DNA from: Cheilinus undulatus
Taxonomy: Eukaryota; Chordata; Actinopteri; Labriformes; Labridae
NCBI RefSeq assembly: GCF_018320785.1
Contig: NC_054876.1
Coordinates: 19,428,212-19,492,211, forward strand
Length of the DNA: 64,000 nt
Direction of reading: 5' to 3'
Positions 1 through 29,100 of the stretch are shown here, piece by piece. The position numbers and the translations under genes are program-made. Below the pieces are notes generated by a model that made no database searches, was not told the DNA's origin, and saw only the letters and a program-made list of their open reading frames with translations. Within the stretch, counting starts at the first letter, position 1; each line of letters starts with the position of its first letter.

Positions 1-14923
<14,923 letters not shown>

Positions 14924-16080
14924 AACTTTAATAAAATCAGACTATACAGTCTTTTTTCTGACTTAAATAAACCAATTAAATGTTCAAATGTATTTGTAAA
15001 TAAAAGCTAATACCCTACAAGCTCAGATATAACGTCTACAGCATCTGTAATATAGAGGGTACAGGGATTATCGAAATGAGCAGACAGCTGTGTTTTCTAG
15101 ACAATACTGTTGCCTTTTCCTTAATCCCCATGCGTTTGACATCCTGCTGTTTCTCATCGTTTATCTCGAGAGATTTGCCCAAATCAAACGGGAAACACGG
15201 ACGTCTGGGTCTTAAACATCTGTTTAGTATCTGCAGTTTGCTTTGTTTTACGATGAGAGAACAGAGAGCTAAGACTTATTCTAATTTGAATAAGTGTGAC
15301 TGTTAGTGAAGTTTAAATGGCTAGCGCTAGCATTCCCTGCTAACCAGTTCTCATTCATAATTCAGCTATCGTTACTCTGTAATAACGCTAACGCGACTTT
15401 TATATGTACGTCCAAACAAAAAAAAAAACAGCTCATTAACGAAAGCACAAAATGCTGGTATATTAGCTCAGTTGTTACAATAGCAACACACACTGAACTG
15501 CGAGCTAGAATGGCAGTAGTAAATCTGCAACAAGCAGCTATCGAGTAAATTTCTGCTGTTGCTCGTCAAAGTTTGAACGTAGCTAGCGCTAATGTTTGGT
15601 TAGCTTTTTAAGCTAGCTTCTCCAGATATCAGCACTCAGACCATGTTGAAAAAGACCAGTCTGTGTGGTTCCTTATCGTCCTCCCCTCCTCTGAAGCCAG
15701 GGTAATAATGAACCCATTTACAAAATATTTCTATAATGCCTTGTAGACATTTTTATCAACAGCAAGCTAACTGCTAACACCAGGATGCTTTCGACACAAC
15801 CTGGGCGACGGTCAGTCACGTGAACCATTGGTGTAGGCGGAGCAGTGGAGCTCGAGACCTCAGACGAACCGGCCAGAAAGTAAAGCTCTATGGTACCAGC
15901 AACTTGTACTATACGTGGGAAATAATATATATGGACAAATATATTGTTATTTTTTGATATATTTATTTTGTCTAAATCAGAAGGTATTTTAAAAAACAAT
16001 GTACCCATGTCACTCCTTTAAAAGTCACAGTGTGTATGAGACTATTTTTACATTTTATTTTATTGCATAATAGAAAATGA
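14924..16080. other. 5' flank of rps6ka4
   Basis: Presumed promoter and 5' UTR side of rps6ka4. The stretch 15360-15640 is somewhat richer in CpG and repeats the word GCTAGC. I cannot place the transcription start. Short open frames here look like chance. Confidence 0.45.
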
Positions 16081-16089
16081 GGGGAAACA

Positions 16090-16650
16090 CAGACTAAAAC
16101 AAGAATAAACAATACAATGCACGAAGACAGAGTGGAAAACCAAGCTATGTGGTCAAATGGACTTTGTGCCTGCAGAGCTCAGAGACAGGATTGTTGCAAG
16201 GGTACTAAAAAGATCAGCTGCTCTGAAGGTTCCCAAGGGCACAGTGGCCTCCACAATTCTCAAAGGGAACAAGTTTGGCACAACCAAGACTCTCTCAAAA
16301 GCTGGTCGTCCAGCCAAACTGAGCAACCGAGGGAGAAGGGCTTTAGAAAGAGAGCCCACTAAGAACCCGATAGTGACTCTGCCTTAGCTCCAAAGATCCG
16401 GTGTGGAAATGGGACAAAGTTCCAGAAGGACAACCATCACTGCAGCCCTCCACTTATCTGGGTAGAGTCACTAAAACTCCAACCAAGGTTCAGAAACATC
16501 TCAGCAATGATCAAGATAAATAGGAGGCTCACGAGCTGAACTTCCAGTGTTTTTGCGGGGGGCATCAGCATCAGCCTGAAATGTAACCAGACTGAAAAAA
16601 GTGAATGGTCTGAATCCTTTCTGAATGCATTGTAACTTATATAATAAAAT
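16090..16650 (+). mobile_element. Tc1/mariner element B, decayed fragment
   Basis: The frame 16157-16387 reads MDFVPAELRDRIVARVLKRS then KVPKGTVASTILKGNKFGTT and RPAKLSNRGRRAL, the helix-turn-helix DNA-binding part of a Tc1 transposase. Downstream, 16437-16640 keeps non-contiguous pieces of the rest and ends GAATGGTCTGAATCCTTTCT, like the family terminus. The catalytic domain is gone. Same family as 17794-18828. Confidence 0.75.
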
Positions 16651-17793
16651 AACAGCACACAGCCGATCTACCTTTTAAACATCTTGTTAACAAAGTATTT
16701 AATTTTTTGGTAGCTTACAGATCAATATGACAGAGGCTTGCTGTCAATTTTGCTGTCTACACATTGTACAAGAATATTTCCAATCACATCCTGCTGGTGT
16801 CTGTTAACAGTATTTTGATTATGTCATATAAGGATTAAGTGTATAGGCATTGTCAAGCAATGATATTTACACAGCCATGTACACTCATCTTTAAATTGTA
16901 CTTTAACTGGCATGTTGACATAAAGTGTTGAAACTACATCAGCCAAACACTATAAAATATGCCAATATCAACAAGGTTTGTAGGCTACTGAAGACTAAAA
17001 CAGATCCCACTGACCTTAAAGATATATTCAGATGCAATATACATCATAGTCATGAAAAGTTCTTTGAGAAGTTTCCTCTACATTCAATTTGATACATCAG
17101 TGGTTCTGGTCAGGTGGTCCCACCACCACTTCCTTGTGAGAAATTATGACCAAACTTTTAAAAGTCAATACTTTTTTCATAAAACATTTTATTGTATGGG
17201 GGGAAGAAAATAAATACATTGAAACCTTCAGAAAAAGACCAAAGTTTATCCCCCAAACCCTAAAAAAGTATGGCTATACTACATGTCCACTCTAGGCTTT
17301 TGTACATTCTAGACTTATTGCTACAAATTCCTTTCCCAGGCATGCATTGGCACGCCACTAGTAACAGTTCCGGGGCCCACTTCTGGGTCCCAGTTGAGAG
17401 CCACTGTGATACATATCAGTCAAGATTTTGATGAGACCTTGATAAAGTATTCATGTCCCTGTTTTTATTTAGGTTCTTCTTTTCTTTTCAATTTGTCAGC
17501 AATGAGCCTCAGAGTTATCTTAGCACCATCAGGAGGAGACAGACTTTTAGTTTGAGAAACCACTGAGCTAAAATACTTGGAATGCAGGGATCAGTTATGA
17601 AGTAATTGTACTCTTAAAACATAGCAGAAACTGTAAAAACTGTAGACTGTAGACTCCTTGGCAACAGGATTCATAAAGATGGAGTTGTTCTTTATAATAC
17701 TGTATATTCTGTATAATTTTGAAGCATGAGTTTGCTCTCATATTATAAGAGTCAAGGTTGGAGCCATGTCTGCAGTTTGTTGACATTTTCATA

Positions 17794-18828
17794 TACAGTG
17801 CATTTAGAAAGTACTCAGACCCCTTCACATTTTTCCGTCTTTATGTTGCAGCCTGATGCTAATGATGTAAACTACCCCCCCCCCCCCTTAATCTACACTC
17901 AACACTCCACCAAGACAAAGTGAATAAAGTATTTTAGAAATTTTTGCAAATTTATCAAAAATTAAATAGTGCATTTTCACAAGTATTGAGACCATTTGCA
18001 AAAACAATTGATATTTAGCTTAGCTTTGCTATATGGAAGCCTCTCCACACATGAAAGCCTGCCCAGTCTTTTATGTGGAAACTCAAGGAAAGTTTCATAT
18101 GTTTTGCACTGAGGAGAGGCTTCCGTCTTGCCACTCAGCCGTAAGCCCAGATCAGTGGAGGGCTGCAGTGATGGCTGCCCTTCTGGAAATTTGTCCCATC
18201 TCCTCACTGGATCTTTTGAGCTCAGGTTCTTAGTAGGCTCTCTTGCTAAGGCCTTTACTCCTGATTGCCCAGTTTGGCTGGATGACCAGTGTTTGGGAGA
18301 ATCCTGGTTGTGCCAAAACTTGTTCCATTTGAGAATTGCGGAGGCCACTGTGCTCTTAGGAAGCTTCAGGGCAGCAGATCTTTTCTGTGGCCTTTCTCAG
18401 ATCTGTGCTTTGCACTGGTCCTGTATCTGAGCTCTACAGCCAGCTCCTTTGACCTCATAGCTTGGTTTTTGCCCTGAAATGAATTGTCAGCTGTGAGGCC
18501 TTTGTGACTTTCCAAATCATGTCCAGTCAATTTAATTTACTCCAGTTGGTGCTGAAACATCACAGCAAAGATCCAGAGAAATTAGAGGAATCTGAGCGAA
18601 ATTTCAAGTGGTTTAGCAAAGGGTCTGAATACTTTTGTCCATACGATATTTCCGTTTTTTCATACCTTTACAAAAATTTCTAAAAATGTGTTTATATTTT
18701 GTCATTACGGGGAACAGTGTGAGGATTCATGAGAGGAAACAGACTTTTTGTTTTTTTTAACTGTAGAATAAGGCAGCAATATAAAATTGAAAAAAGGGAA
18801 GGGGGTCTGAATACTTTAATGCACCGTA
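17794..18828 (-). mobile_element. Tc1/mariner element B, second copy, minus strand
   Basis: The left terminus TACAGTGCATTTAGAAAGTA then CTCAGACCCCTTCAC and the right terminus GGGGGTCTGAATACTTTAAT then GCACCGTA are inverted repeats flanked by TA. Read on the minus strand, 17977-18348 and nearby frames match the transposase N-terminus and middle (SAILKWNKFWHNQ, SSQTGQSG), with frameshifts. A 13-base C run (17875-17887) lies inside. About 1.03 kb remain of a usual ~1.6 kb. Confidence 0.85.
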
Positions 18829-20065
18829 TAAGGAAGCAGTGTTTGGGATCTGTAGGGCTTCAGTGCTTTGAGAGAAGATTCCAAGACTAAATATTTTAGA
18901 TAGCAATCCACTGGGATAATTGTTGACCCCTGTGACTTATTCAACTTGTACCTTTAAGATTTTGAAATATTGCAGCCTGCTGCAATGTTACATTCTGGTA
19001 AAACAGTATTTGGCCATCAAACTTTTCAAAGCCATTGACAGGTGTACAAAAGTGAATCACTAAATCATGACAATGAAGTTTACAAGGTCTCCTTATGTTG
19101 ATACAAAGAAAAGTTCCTTGCAGTATTTATGACTTACAGTTTTGTTGATATTTCCACTGCATATCAGCTTCACCTCCAAGTTTAAAACTAACACAGAGAC
19201 AATAACATGGAGTTCTTATTTGCTGTATGAACTTGTTTAATAACTGATCAATTCTGTGTCTTTTTTACTCACTGCAAATCTTCCCAAGAACCTTAAAAGA
19301 CATTGGGTGGTACGCTTCCTAGTTACATGTCGTCAGGATGCCTCCAACAATACAACAAAGAAATGCTTCATTTCCTGGTGTTAATTTCACACATTTCTCA
19401 TTAACCATCTGGCCAAAGACAGCAGTATCTCAAATGTGGCTTTGAATCATTTTGGATAAAAAACAAAAATAATATCTAGGACACCTACAAGATCCATGAC
19501 CTGCATGTGAGAAGTGAGTTGAGGTTAGATTCAGCTTTCCACCAGAGATCTGAGATTAACAAAAGGACAAGAAAAAACTTGACACCAAAACTTCAAAGCA
19601 CCATTTTTAGTCAAGCCTTGAAGTGGACAACACCAGTTAAGAAGACCATTGTTGACAGTTTCAATTGTGATCTACATACAATCTTGATTTTTCCTGTATA
19701 AATTATTCTATTTGTCATTACATATCAGTAAACTATGAACCAATAAGAATATCTAAACTTCCCCTTTAAACGCTGAGTGCCCTGGTGCACTGAATTGTAT
19801 TGAAGTATTTGCACACATGAAACCAGTGTTGTATATTAGGGTTCCTGGAAACCTGAACTTCTTCAGATGACATAGATGCTTTCTTAAATACAATGTAAAA
19901 GTTGTGAAACTGATTAAAAAAACAACACACACAGAGCCTCAGTGAGACCAAGGACAGTATAATTTTAAATTTGAAGGCAAAAAAAAGGGGGGCGTAGTAT
20001 TTTGGAGGGCTTTGTTCCACTGTCGTCTTGGAGTTTCTTTCAAACAATCTGCATCCTGGTTCTCA
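18829..20065. other. 3' flank of stip1
   Basis: Includes the stip1 3' UTR (to the left of 20066). I found no clear AATAAA on the minus strand close to the stop; ATTAAA occurs near 19233. No other gene seen. Confidence 0.45.
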
Positions 20066-20138
20066 TCAACGAATTGCTATCAGTCCGACATCAATGAGTT
20101 TCTGAATCTTCTGAGCAATAACTGGATTCTTTAAGTGG
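20066..20138 (-). CDS. stip1: stip1 coding exon 14 with stop
   Basis: Residues 519-542: [20 protein letters not shown] then IAIR and TGA. Split codon GA|C gives Asp519 where human has Glu. Confidence 0.95.
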
Positions 20139-23100
20139 CTGTGGATCACACAGGAAATAAAAATATTAATAATTATTATGATAAACTTTATGTAGAAAGA
20201 CAGTCGCACTGAAGATGGCAAACTTACTCGCTGAGTGCCTGCGGGTCCTTCTGCATTTGCTCCAGGATCATGCGCATGGCAGGGTCACTCATAATCTGTT
20301 GCACCTCAGGATCAGCCATCGCTCTTTTCTTCACCTCCTCAGGGCTGTCATTCCTCATCGCCTGACTCATCATACAGCGCTGCATGCCCTCTGTGGCTTC
20401 CTGGAAAGGCAAAATGATATCAATTAGAAAGGCATGATAAGTCATTGTCTTTTATCTTTAATGTTCAAAACCATACACTCACCAACCACTTCATTGGTTG
20501 AACCTACTGGACTGCTCATTAATGCAGTTATCTACTCAGTCAATTACATGGCAGCAACTGAAGTTAGAACTTTTCTTCACAGGAGCTAAAGAGGTCGATT
20601 TACTCCAAAAAGTGTGTGTGTTTGTTGAAGTAGTGTAATATTTAGCATTTCTCTAATCCACTTTAGTGCTTCAGTGGCAGTTGTATACTTTTGTGGGCTA
20701 TTTCAACCTGGAATTCTGAATTGTTCCTTTAACGCAGAAGCAAGAGCTCAGGTAAAGAGCATTAGGGTTTGTTTAAGTCTAGTGTTTTATATCTGACGTC
20801 ATGACTTAGATTTATTTTCAGCCACTTTCTTGTCACTGGCCTAACTGTGTGAGGTAAGAAAAATTACAAGCAAAAATTGTATTCTGTGGTTCAAAAATGT
20901 ATAACAATTGATGAATGATCAAACTAAATTGTTTACTGCCATACCAGCTATCTGAATTTGACGGCCATGCAAACTTTAAGCAAGTTTTAAATCAGCCTTA
21001 CAATATTAAATGAGTTTTATCTTGAGATAAGTAATTTTCTTGGATATTTTTTAAGGGAACCTGGAATATTCAAATCAAGAAGGTGCATTTTGCTTGTGAA
21101 CGAGAGCTTGAGACCTGCTGCCTACCAGAGAGTCTCTGTGCCTTGCTGTGAGAGGCTGTGATAGCAGCTAGTTGCGCCAGTCTTAGTGACAGGGTTGCCT
21201 GTGTGTTTGCTTTATCTGCAGAGGTTTCCCAGAATGCCTTTGGGCATTAGGCATTGTTGCACCATGAGTGAAATTACTGACTCAGTTAGAAAAGTCCCGC
21301 CTGTGGGGAGAAACCACAATTTACAATGGATGGTACATGATGGCCATGGTGGAAGAGATCTGCCTTGTGCAGTGTGCACCACATCTATTTTTGTTAGTCT
21401 TGGTCTAGTTTTTGTCATGGAAAAAAAGGTTGTTGATGAACATTTTTAGTCATAGTTTTAGTCAATGAAATGAACACTGCTCCATGCTTGCTTTGTTGAT
21501 TCAGTAAGCCGCTACTGACGTCATCCAGCATGGAAAATTGACTACTCTTCCACTCTCTTCCAGTCACAGGGATGCGTTTAGGTACTGAAACATGGTACTG
21601 TTTGATTTTACATGAATTGGTACTCCGGAGTACAGACAGAATTCTGTCAGTACCTATACAAGTGCAGAATTCAGTTCCTATCCCTACTTTGAAATATTCT
21701 GGATTATGTTCTGGTGGATCTCCCACTAGATGGCAATGTGAGCAAGATAGGCAGACAATGTCAACAGTGAAGTAAACAGCTACCAGCTGGCTCTTTTCAT
21801 CCATTCAGATTCACACGGCACGAGCTTCAGCCATGAGAGAAATCCCCTTTGCTACTATTACCTTCGCATTCACAGGTGATCAGAACGGGCTAACTTGTCC
21901 ACAGAGCTGACGCTGAACTATAGACTTATATAACTTATATACTAAAAGTGCTACCAAACAGTCATAATGGCACACACAAGATCACCAATCACCTCAGTCA
22001 CAAACACACAGAGCTAGCTACAAAACACAACAGGTTAGCATAGAAGCTAGCTCACTAGCCCAGTAGTAGGAAGGTGATGAGCATAGCATTAGCAAATCTG
22101 TAGCGCGTCGCTATCACCACACTGCAGTAGACCTGACAGGTTGACAGGGAAATGTGAGGTCTAAAACAACAAATTTATGATGTTGACGTTATGAGGTGCC
22201 TCTTTAGGTGCTTTTAACATGACTGCATAGATAAATAGCTGACAGTAGGGCTGCTACCTTATGTCAAATGTAACTACGGTGGCTCTATAGTGTGAGATTA
22301 AACAATCAGCTAAAAAGATAAAAAAAATAATAAAAAATAGAATCTGTTTAATTCATAGTATAATATAAGCATTGTTCAGGGCAGGCCTTAAAATACACAA
22401 TTTGATTATTACATATTATCACATACACTGTTTATAAAGAATCCCATTTCATTCAGTCTAACTCCAAAAGCAGATTAGCTGCTGCCCTTGATGAACATGA
22501 AATTAGGTCTTAAAAATATCTTTAAAAGTAAACTTTTTGAATTCAGTGAGTCTCCTAGATTTGTAAAAGAAAACTGAATAAGAACAAACTAACAGAGTAC
22601 CAAATAATTGATTATAAATAAAGAATGGTGATAAGTCTAAATTAATAACCAAAACTTCATTTAAATGTAGTTTTTACACAGTTAGGTTGCTCATAAATTA
22701 TCATTTCCAAAATGTGAACATCCTGCTTCGATCCCTAGGTATTGAGTATCAAACTTGTTTCATTTCCAATTTCAAGAAACGTTTCAGCATCAGTATCAAA
22801 GTTAAAATTTTGGTATCGTGACATCACTAGTCAAGTTTTGGTTAAAACATTTTAATGAGCAGTTCGGGAAGTTTATTTTTTGGTCTGGTATTTCTCCAGA
22901 CCTCCAGGCCACAGAGTAACATTTAAAATACCTTTGAGGAGGACTCCAGCTCCAGGGCCTTCTGGTATGCATCCATAGCTTTTGAATAATCTTTCATGGC
23001 CTCCAAAGCTGCTCCTTTACGTGTGTAGCCTTTAACTGTGAAAAGACGTGTTCAAACAGGTGTAAAATCAGTGTGACTTTCACTTCTACACACAGTGTTT

Positions 23101-26100
23101 TAACTGTAATGCACATTGAAGTTACTCATGTGAAAAGGTAATCAAAATGTAATAAATACAAAATTATCCAACTCACTGAAAGTGGGCTCAAGTTTGATGC
23201 ACTCTTCACAATCCTGGAAAAAAAGTTCATCGTGAGGTCATTAAATAGCATCGAGTCACTTTTTCATTATGTGCTAAACCCATTAAGCAGTTCACTCTCA
23301 CTGAGATGCTTAATTATGATGAACGGTACCTTCAGGGCAAGCTGAAACTCCAGCAGCTTTGTGTAGCAAGCAGCTCTGTTGCTGAACAGTTTGGCATCCT
23401 TGGGGTTTCTCTTGATGGCCTCACTGTAATGTTTCATGGCCAATGGGTAGTCCCCTGTGGCAAGGAAAGAGAAGTTGATATTTTTACGAGATCTAGTTTA
23501 TTGAAAAACATTGAAAACAACAATATTTTATGAACTGGAGGTAATAACATTATTATTATCTAATAATACCAATAAAATAATCAAATTATTTTTGTTACAA
23601 GTAAAAGAAGCTTTCTGGGCTATTTAAGAACAAAATAGGCTACCTAGAGACAACTCATAAAAAGTGCCAAGTTCACATAAAAAGCTTGATTTAGAAAATG
23701 TAAATAAAAAGTGAAGTGCTGGTTTCCCCTTGCCCCTTTTTTCTAGATATTGACGTAGCCAATTTTTAAATTAAAAAAAAATTTCAAACATTTAATAGCC
23801 TTAATGTCTGCTTTTTTCTATCTTTTCGTATAAGTAATCCTGTAAAAAGTAAAGTTCTGAACTGAATTCAGGTCTTAATTTTACAATCCTGGAGTCAATA
23901 AGGGATTTATATGTCCAAAAAAAGCCAAAAAAACTTTAAGAGAGCACTGATAGTCAGAGATTGTGTCACTGATCATATTGGGATCTATGGCAGTTTCTTT
24001 TCCCCTTCCTCAGATGTTGAGATGTTGCTCACAGGTGTGTGGTTTGACTTGTAGTAATGTTTGACATTACCATATTTAGTGACTGCGAGTGTATCGAAGT
24101 ATACAAGAAATGTCAGTTTTAACGAGCTGTGGGAAAACTGAACATATAATATCATTAAAAACTCTGTTTTTTGTTTTCATCTTTTCTTATTTAAAAGCTT
24201 AGCATCGCTACTCTTCCCTAAATCATATTCTCCACTGTTTTTCTGGAACTTCCCTGACTTCTGCAGCTGTGGCCTCTCCAACAACCCTCGTCTTCACTAG
24301 CAGTGCCTCATCTGAGAGAAGCATCTGGCTGGCCGAGCTACCACTCACATGTAGCTACCACTAAGACAAGAGGCTGGGCAGGTCAAGAAACGTATATCAC
24401 AGTAGAAGTAAAAAAGCTGCACAGGTTGAGATGGGAGCAATCATCAGATTGACATCACGAGTCTAGATTGGATGGCACTTGGGTCTGGATCTACACTGCT
24501 AATTAGTGGCCCCGTCTTTACTCCATACAACTCCACAAAGAGCTGGAGGGTGGTTCATTTAGCTTGAGAAAATAGTCATTTATTCATTTAATGTCTATTT
24601 AATTGCTATTGTGTTGCTAATTACATTACAAATGCTTCGACTAAACACACCTTTCTGGAAGGCGTCGTTGCCCTTGTTCTTCTCTTCCAGGGCTAACTCA
24701 GGGTTGATGTAGGCTTGTTTTTCCTGCTCCTTCAGTATCTTTTCTGCCTGTGAAAATAATTGCAAAACAATGGTTTAAGTGAGGATCCCTCCTATGTTTA
24801 CAAGTCCTGTACATGTGCAGGTCTGACTAATTCAACCAAGTATTTCAACTTAAGAAATTAGATTAGTTAATACTTAATGATCTAACTTTAACTCGTGAAA
24901 ACTCAATTTAGCTTGCACAGCACCTGTTGACACTTCTTCAAGACATCAGGAGTGCGATGTTCTGTCAGACTCTTGTTGAAAAACTGAACTGCTTCTTTAT
25001 ATTTCTCCTGCTTGAAGTACGAGTTGCCAATCCTAGCCAGTGCCCTTTGAAAAGGCGAGAATGGTGAAGATGAACATGTTAAAACATAATCAGTGACAGA
25101 GTTCAGCCTGTGAACAACAGACCTCTTCATTCAGGGATAAGAGTTCAGTGATTTAACTCTCAGAAAACAAAAACTGAGTGAGTACACAAGTTAAATTTAC
25201 ACAAATTCCCCACTTGGCAATAGCAACACACCTATCATGGCGAGTTTATAGAGCGAAATAATGGAGCAACACTGCCACCAAATGGTTCCTGTATTAAACA
25301 ACTTTTTTCTCCAGTATTGGTGATTTAAATCCAGACATTTGTTCTTAGTCTAGCAGCACCCAAAAGAATAGCAGTCCATCCCTCCAGCCTGGGGGTAGTA
25401 GCATGTGGGTAGTTTTGTGCAAGTATTGACAAAAATAAAGACAAGACTTTCTTGCAACACTCACTTTGCAATTTGTCTGTAGTCTTCTCGGTTCTCTCTG
25501 CCAACTTCAATGGCCTTCTCACACAGCTCTCGGCACTTCTCGAAATCTCCCTTCTCAAAGAAAACAGCTAGAAGAAAAACAAAAGGAATAAATATTTAAC
25601 ATTTTAAGAGTGTTGTTATAATCTTACTGTTCTTCCATTCTAGTTGAACTGAGCTGGAGAGATCTCAAGAAAAGATCTGAGGGTCAAAACTTGATTTATT
25701 CCATATATCTAAGAATTTCACTCAGCAGCTTCTAAGCACCATTATTTGCATTTAAATATGTGTCTTGTTTTCCTCTCTATTGCAGTTTAATTCAAAGTCT
25801 GGTAAAGACGGCATCTAGTGTGAAAAAACTTCCAAGCAAGACTTCCTAACACCATCATTTCTTGGACCATAACATTCCTGTTAATCTGTTGACCCTGAGT
25901 CAGTTCAACAGTAGATTGACTACAAGTTACACTGCAGCTTCCCTCTGGTTCATTTCAGCGTTATGAGTGCAAGACGTTAACTGATTGACAGGGATTATGT
26001 TAGCTGAAGTAACAACATACAGACAGTTTTACAGAAAGTAGTGATACACGGTACTTTTTCAGGCCGAAACAATAATCAGCTATTTCCTACTCTGTGGCTG

Positions 26101-29100
26101 ATAACAAATGACCCTTTTTTCAGATATTTGCTTTTTACAAGGATTTTATTCTATGTATTCACGGTATCTAGTAAGAGGATGGGTTAATATGTTTTGTTTA
26201 TAACCAATTCCAACTGGCATCACTCATGTTTACATTGAAAAAAAATTTGTACTTCAACTTTTTTTCCTCCTTTTTATCTTATAAGCACTTTTTGTGAACG
26301 AAAAAGAAATCAAACATAAACCAACAACCCACATACTTTGGTTTTGAAGAATTGTCTTTTTCACTTTTGCCATGATTTGAATTAAAACGTGTTGGCAAAC
26401 AGATCTTTAAAATCTGATATTTCAATAAACTAAATAATAATTCAGTAAAAAAAAAGTAAAATCAGAAAACTTTTCTTGTTAAAAATTCATGTTACTTTCA
26501 AAAAGTAGAGCTCACATCAGTTGAAAACAAAGGAACTAAAAAGCTGTTGTAATAACTCTAGATAAAAGGCATTAATGATAACACACAATTATACTAAATA
26601 AATGGAAAGATTTGTTATTTTTTCAGCACAAGTCAGAACTGACAAAAAGCATATTTTTCGCACGATTTCAAAATAGCTTCTTTGCAGTCACATGATTTTG
26701 ATGACACATGAATGCCCACTGGGGGTCAGGAAGCAGGGGAACGGAATAAATGGGAACGAATGAAAGTTAGTAATTCAACACTCTAAATGGACCTCAACAA
26801 AATTATCATCAGAAAATTTTTACATACAGCAAGCATGATACCTACACTTCACTTTTTCTTTTTCTACACAGCCTCATTTACATTGTATGGAGGCGATCAA
26901 TATTACAAATCTCTCAGTTCTGCACAGCTCCTAGTGTCTAGCCAGATGAAAGGAGACGAGAGTCTTGAGGAGTCCTAAGAGGCAAGCTGAGCCCCTTTAA
27001 TGTATAAACAAAATCCTGATTTTGTCTCAAACATGCTTTTAATTGAAATGGTGATGCACCATCAACTGAATAAACCTTGTGGGGTAAGCGAATGACTAAA
27101 GATGTGCCGTTGATGAACGAGCCTGTGCGAAAAAATGGCTCTTTTATGTGGACGTGGTAGCTAGCTCCTGTTTGAGTGCCAGTTTCCTTTCCTCCATCCT
27201 TGGTCATTATTTAATCCGCATTTAAAAAGCCAAACTGTTAGAAAATGAAGAGCTGTTTGGGAACTTCACCAGCTCTACTGAGCTAAGCCGAATGATGTGG
27301 ATCTCTTAAAAGGAGACAGATTTCCTGTCATAACAAGAGAGACTGGACAGACATCAGCTTAGGGAGTATGGATAAGTAGGGATGCTCTGATACCACGAGT
27401 ATGAGTACAGTAGAGGTTCTCTTTGCAGAAATCAAGGATGACAACTCTTATGTGAATGATAAGATCTCTGGTGTTTTTTTTTTACCGATCCGGATCTTTG
27501 TGGACCACATTTTACAAACACATTCATGTTTTTCTCCTCTGAAATACAAAACACACCCACATCAGTGTCACCGTGTTTAGTCACACTGTTGCAGCTCTTC
27601 TTCTATGTTTCATGGAGGGTCACATACCACAACACCACCTACTGTTTCAGAATGTGTAGTCTCGTGAGGAAGTAAACAAACACCTTTATTATCTGTGGAT
27701 TTTATCTGTTATTTGTTTATCATTGGAATAATAAAATTATATAAATATTTACAATATCAGCTGCCAATAACTTACTTCATCTCTAATAATAAGTAAACAC
27801 AGAAGCTTGTCAGGTCTGCCATCAAGAGGAGAGGAAAATGACTTTAATGGGCTCAATTTTTGGGTGGGGGTCTCATCAACCATTTAGATGCGATTCAGCT
27901 ACATTAGATATCCGTTTATGGAAATCTATAAATCGTCAAATTACAGCTGATGAGAACTGGTGTATGTGCTTTTGAGGATTGATTTTTTTGGCTTTAATGT
28001 CTTTATTCATAGAGAAGGGAAGTGGATCTAGTCATAGATCAGGAGAGACAGTGGGGATACGTAGAGAAGGAGCCACAGACTAGATGTGAACCTGCATAGA
28101 CAGGGTATCACCAAACTGCTAGGCCATCTGCACCCAGAGCTAGTGTGTTTATAGCACTGTTCGCTGTCCACTCAGAGTGTCTCTGTGGGATACACCAACA
28201 CCAGCTGATAAGTAACTGGTCAATACAGCTCAGACTACAGAACAGAAATCAGAACCCTTCCTATGCTGATAATCAAGACGACCATGTACAGATTCTACTG
28301 TCCTCTTTAAAATCTGGTGATGATAAAATCAGCTGCATTGACTTAAATCAACATTAAAATCTGACTGGTGTAGAAGTTTCTTATCAGCATATCAGATTTA
28401 TGGCACATATCATTACAAAATCTGTTAATTTAATAAACTTTTAGGGACATTATGATCACTTAAATTTGTTTTCAAACATTTGCGAGTGCATACCTGCTTG
28501 ATTTGATAAAAATGTCATGTTGGTGGGGTCGTGTTTAAATGCCTCTTCATAGTGTTTCAGTGCTGTTGCAAAGTCCTTATTCTTGTATGCAGTGTTCCCA
28601 AGTTCCTTTTCCTTTAAGGCCTATTAATAAATGGAAATAAGAGGATTAACAGTAAGAACAGAAATTCATTAGGAAAGACAATATGGTTAAAAATTGATTT
28701 CGGTGAAGAGTGTAATGAAGGGATTTACCTTTCGCTTGTTTTCAGGAAGGTCTTCCTCTTTGGGAGGGGGCGGCTGGGTCTCTTTTGGTTTGGGAGGAGG
28801 AGGAGGGGTGGGCTCCTCTTCTTCTTCCATTTCAGAGAGGTTCAGTCCCAGCAGTACAGAGAGTGTGGTCATCACTCTGGGATCCTGCAGCTTCCTACAA
28901 AACAAGCCCAAAAAATGCTTATGTTGGCTCTGCTCCTATGCATGAGGTCTTATCGGATTGGAGCCAACATACGTATTTTTAATTGATCGTAGATAGACAA
29001 TTTGATTTGACCAGCCCAGCCCATGACTTAAGTCAGCTGTAATAACGGAGTACAATTTGAGGCAGGCCGTAAACACAAGAGTGAAGGCTCATTCATGCTC

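Larger units (their letters stand above)
20401..22931 (-). other. stip1 intron 12
   Basis: 2.5 kb intron. It holds a solo transposon end at 20472-20565, a dispersed repeat at 21395-21480 shared with 59340-59430, and a segment 21560-22830 opening with GGTACTGAAACATGGTACTG that looks like an old DNA transposon. No exon recognised. Confidence 0.55.
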
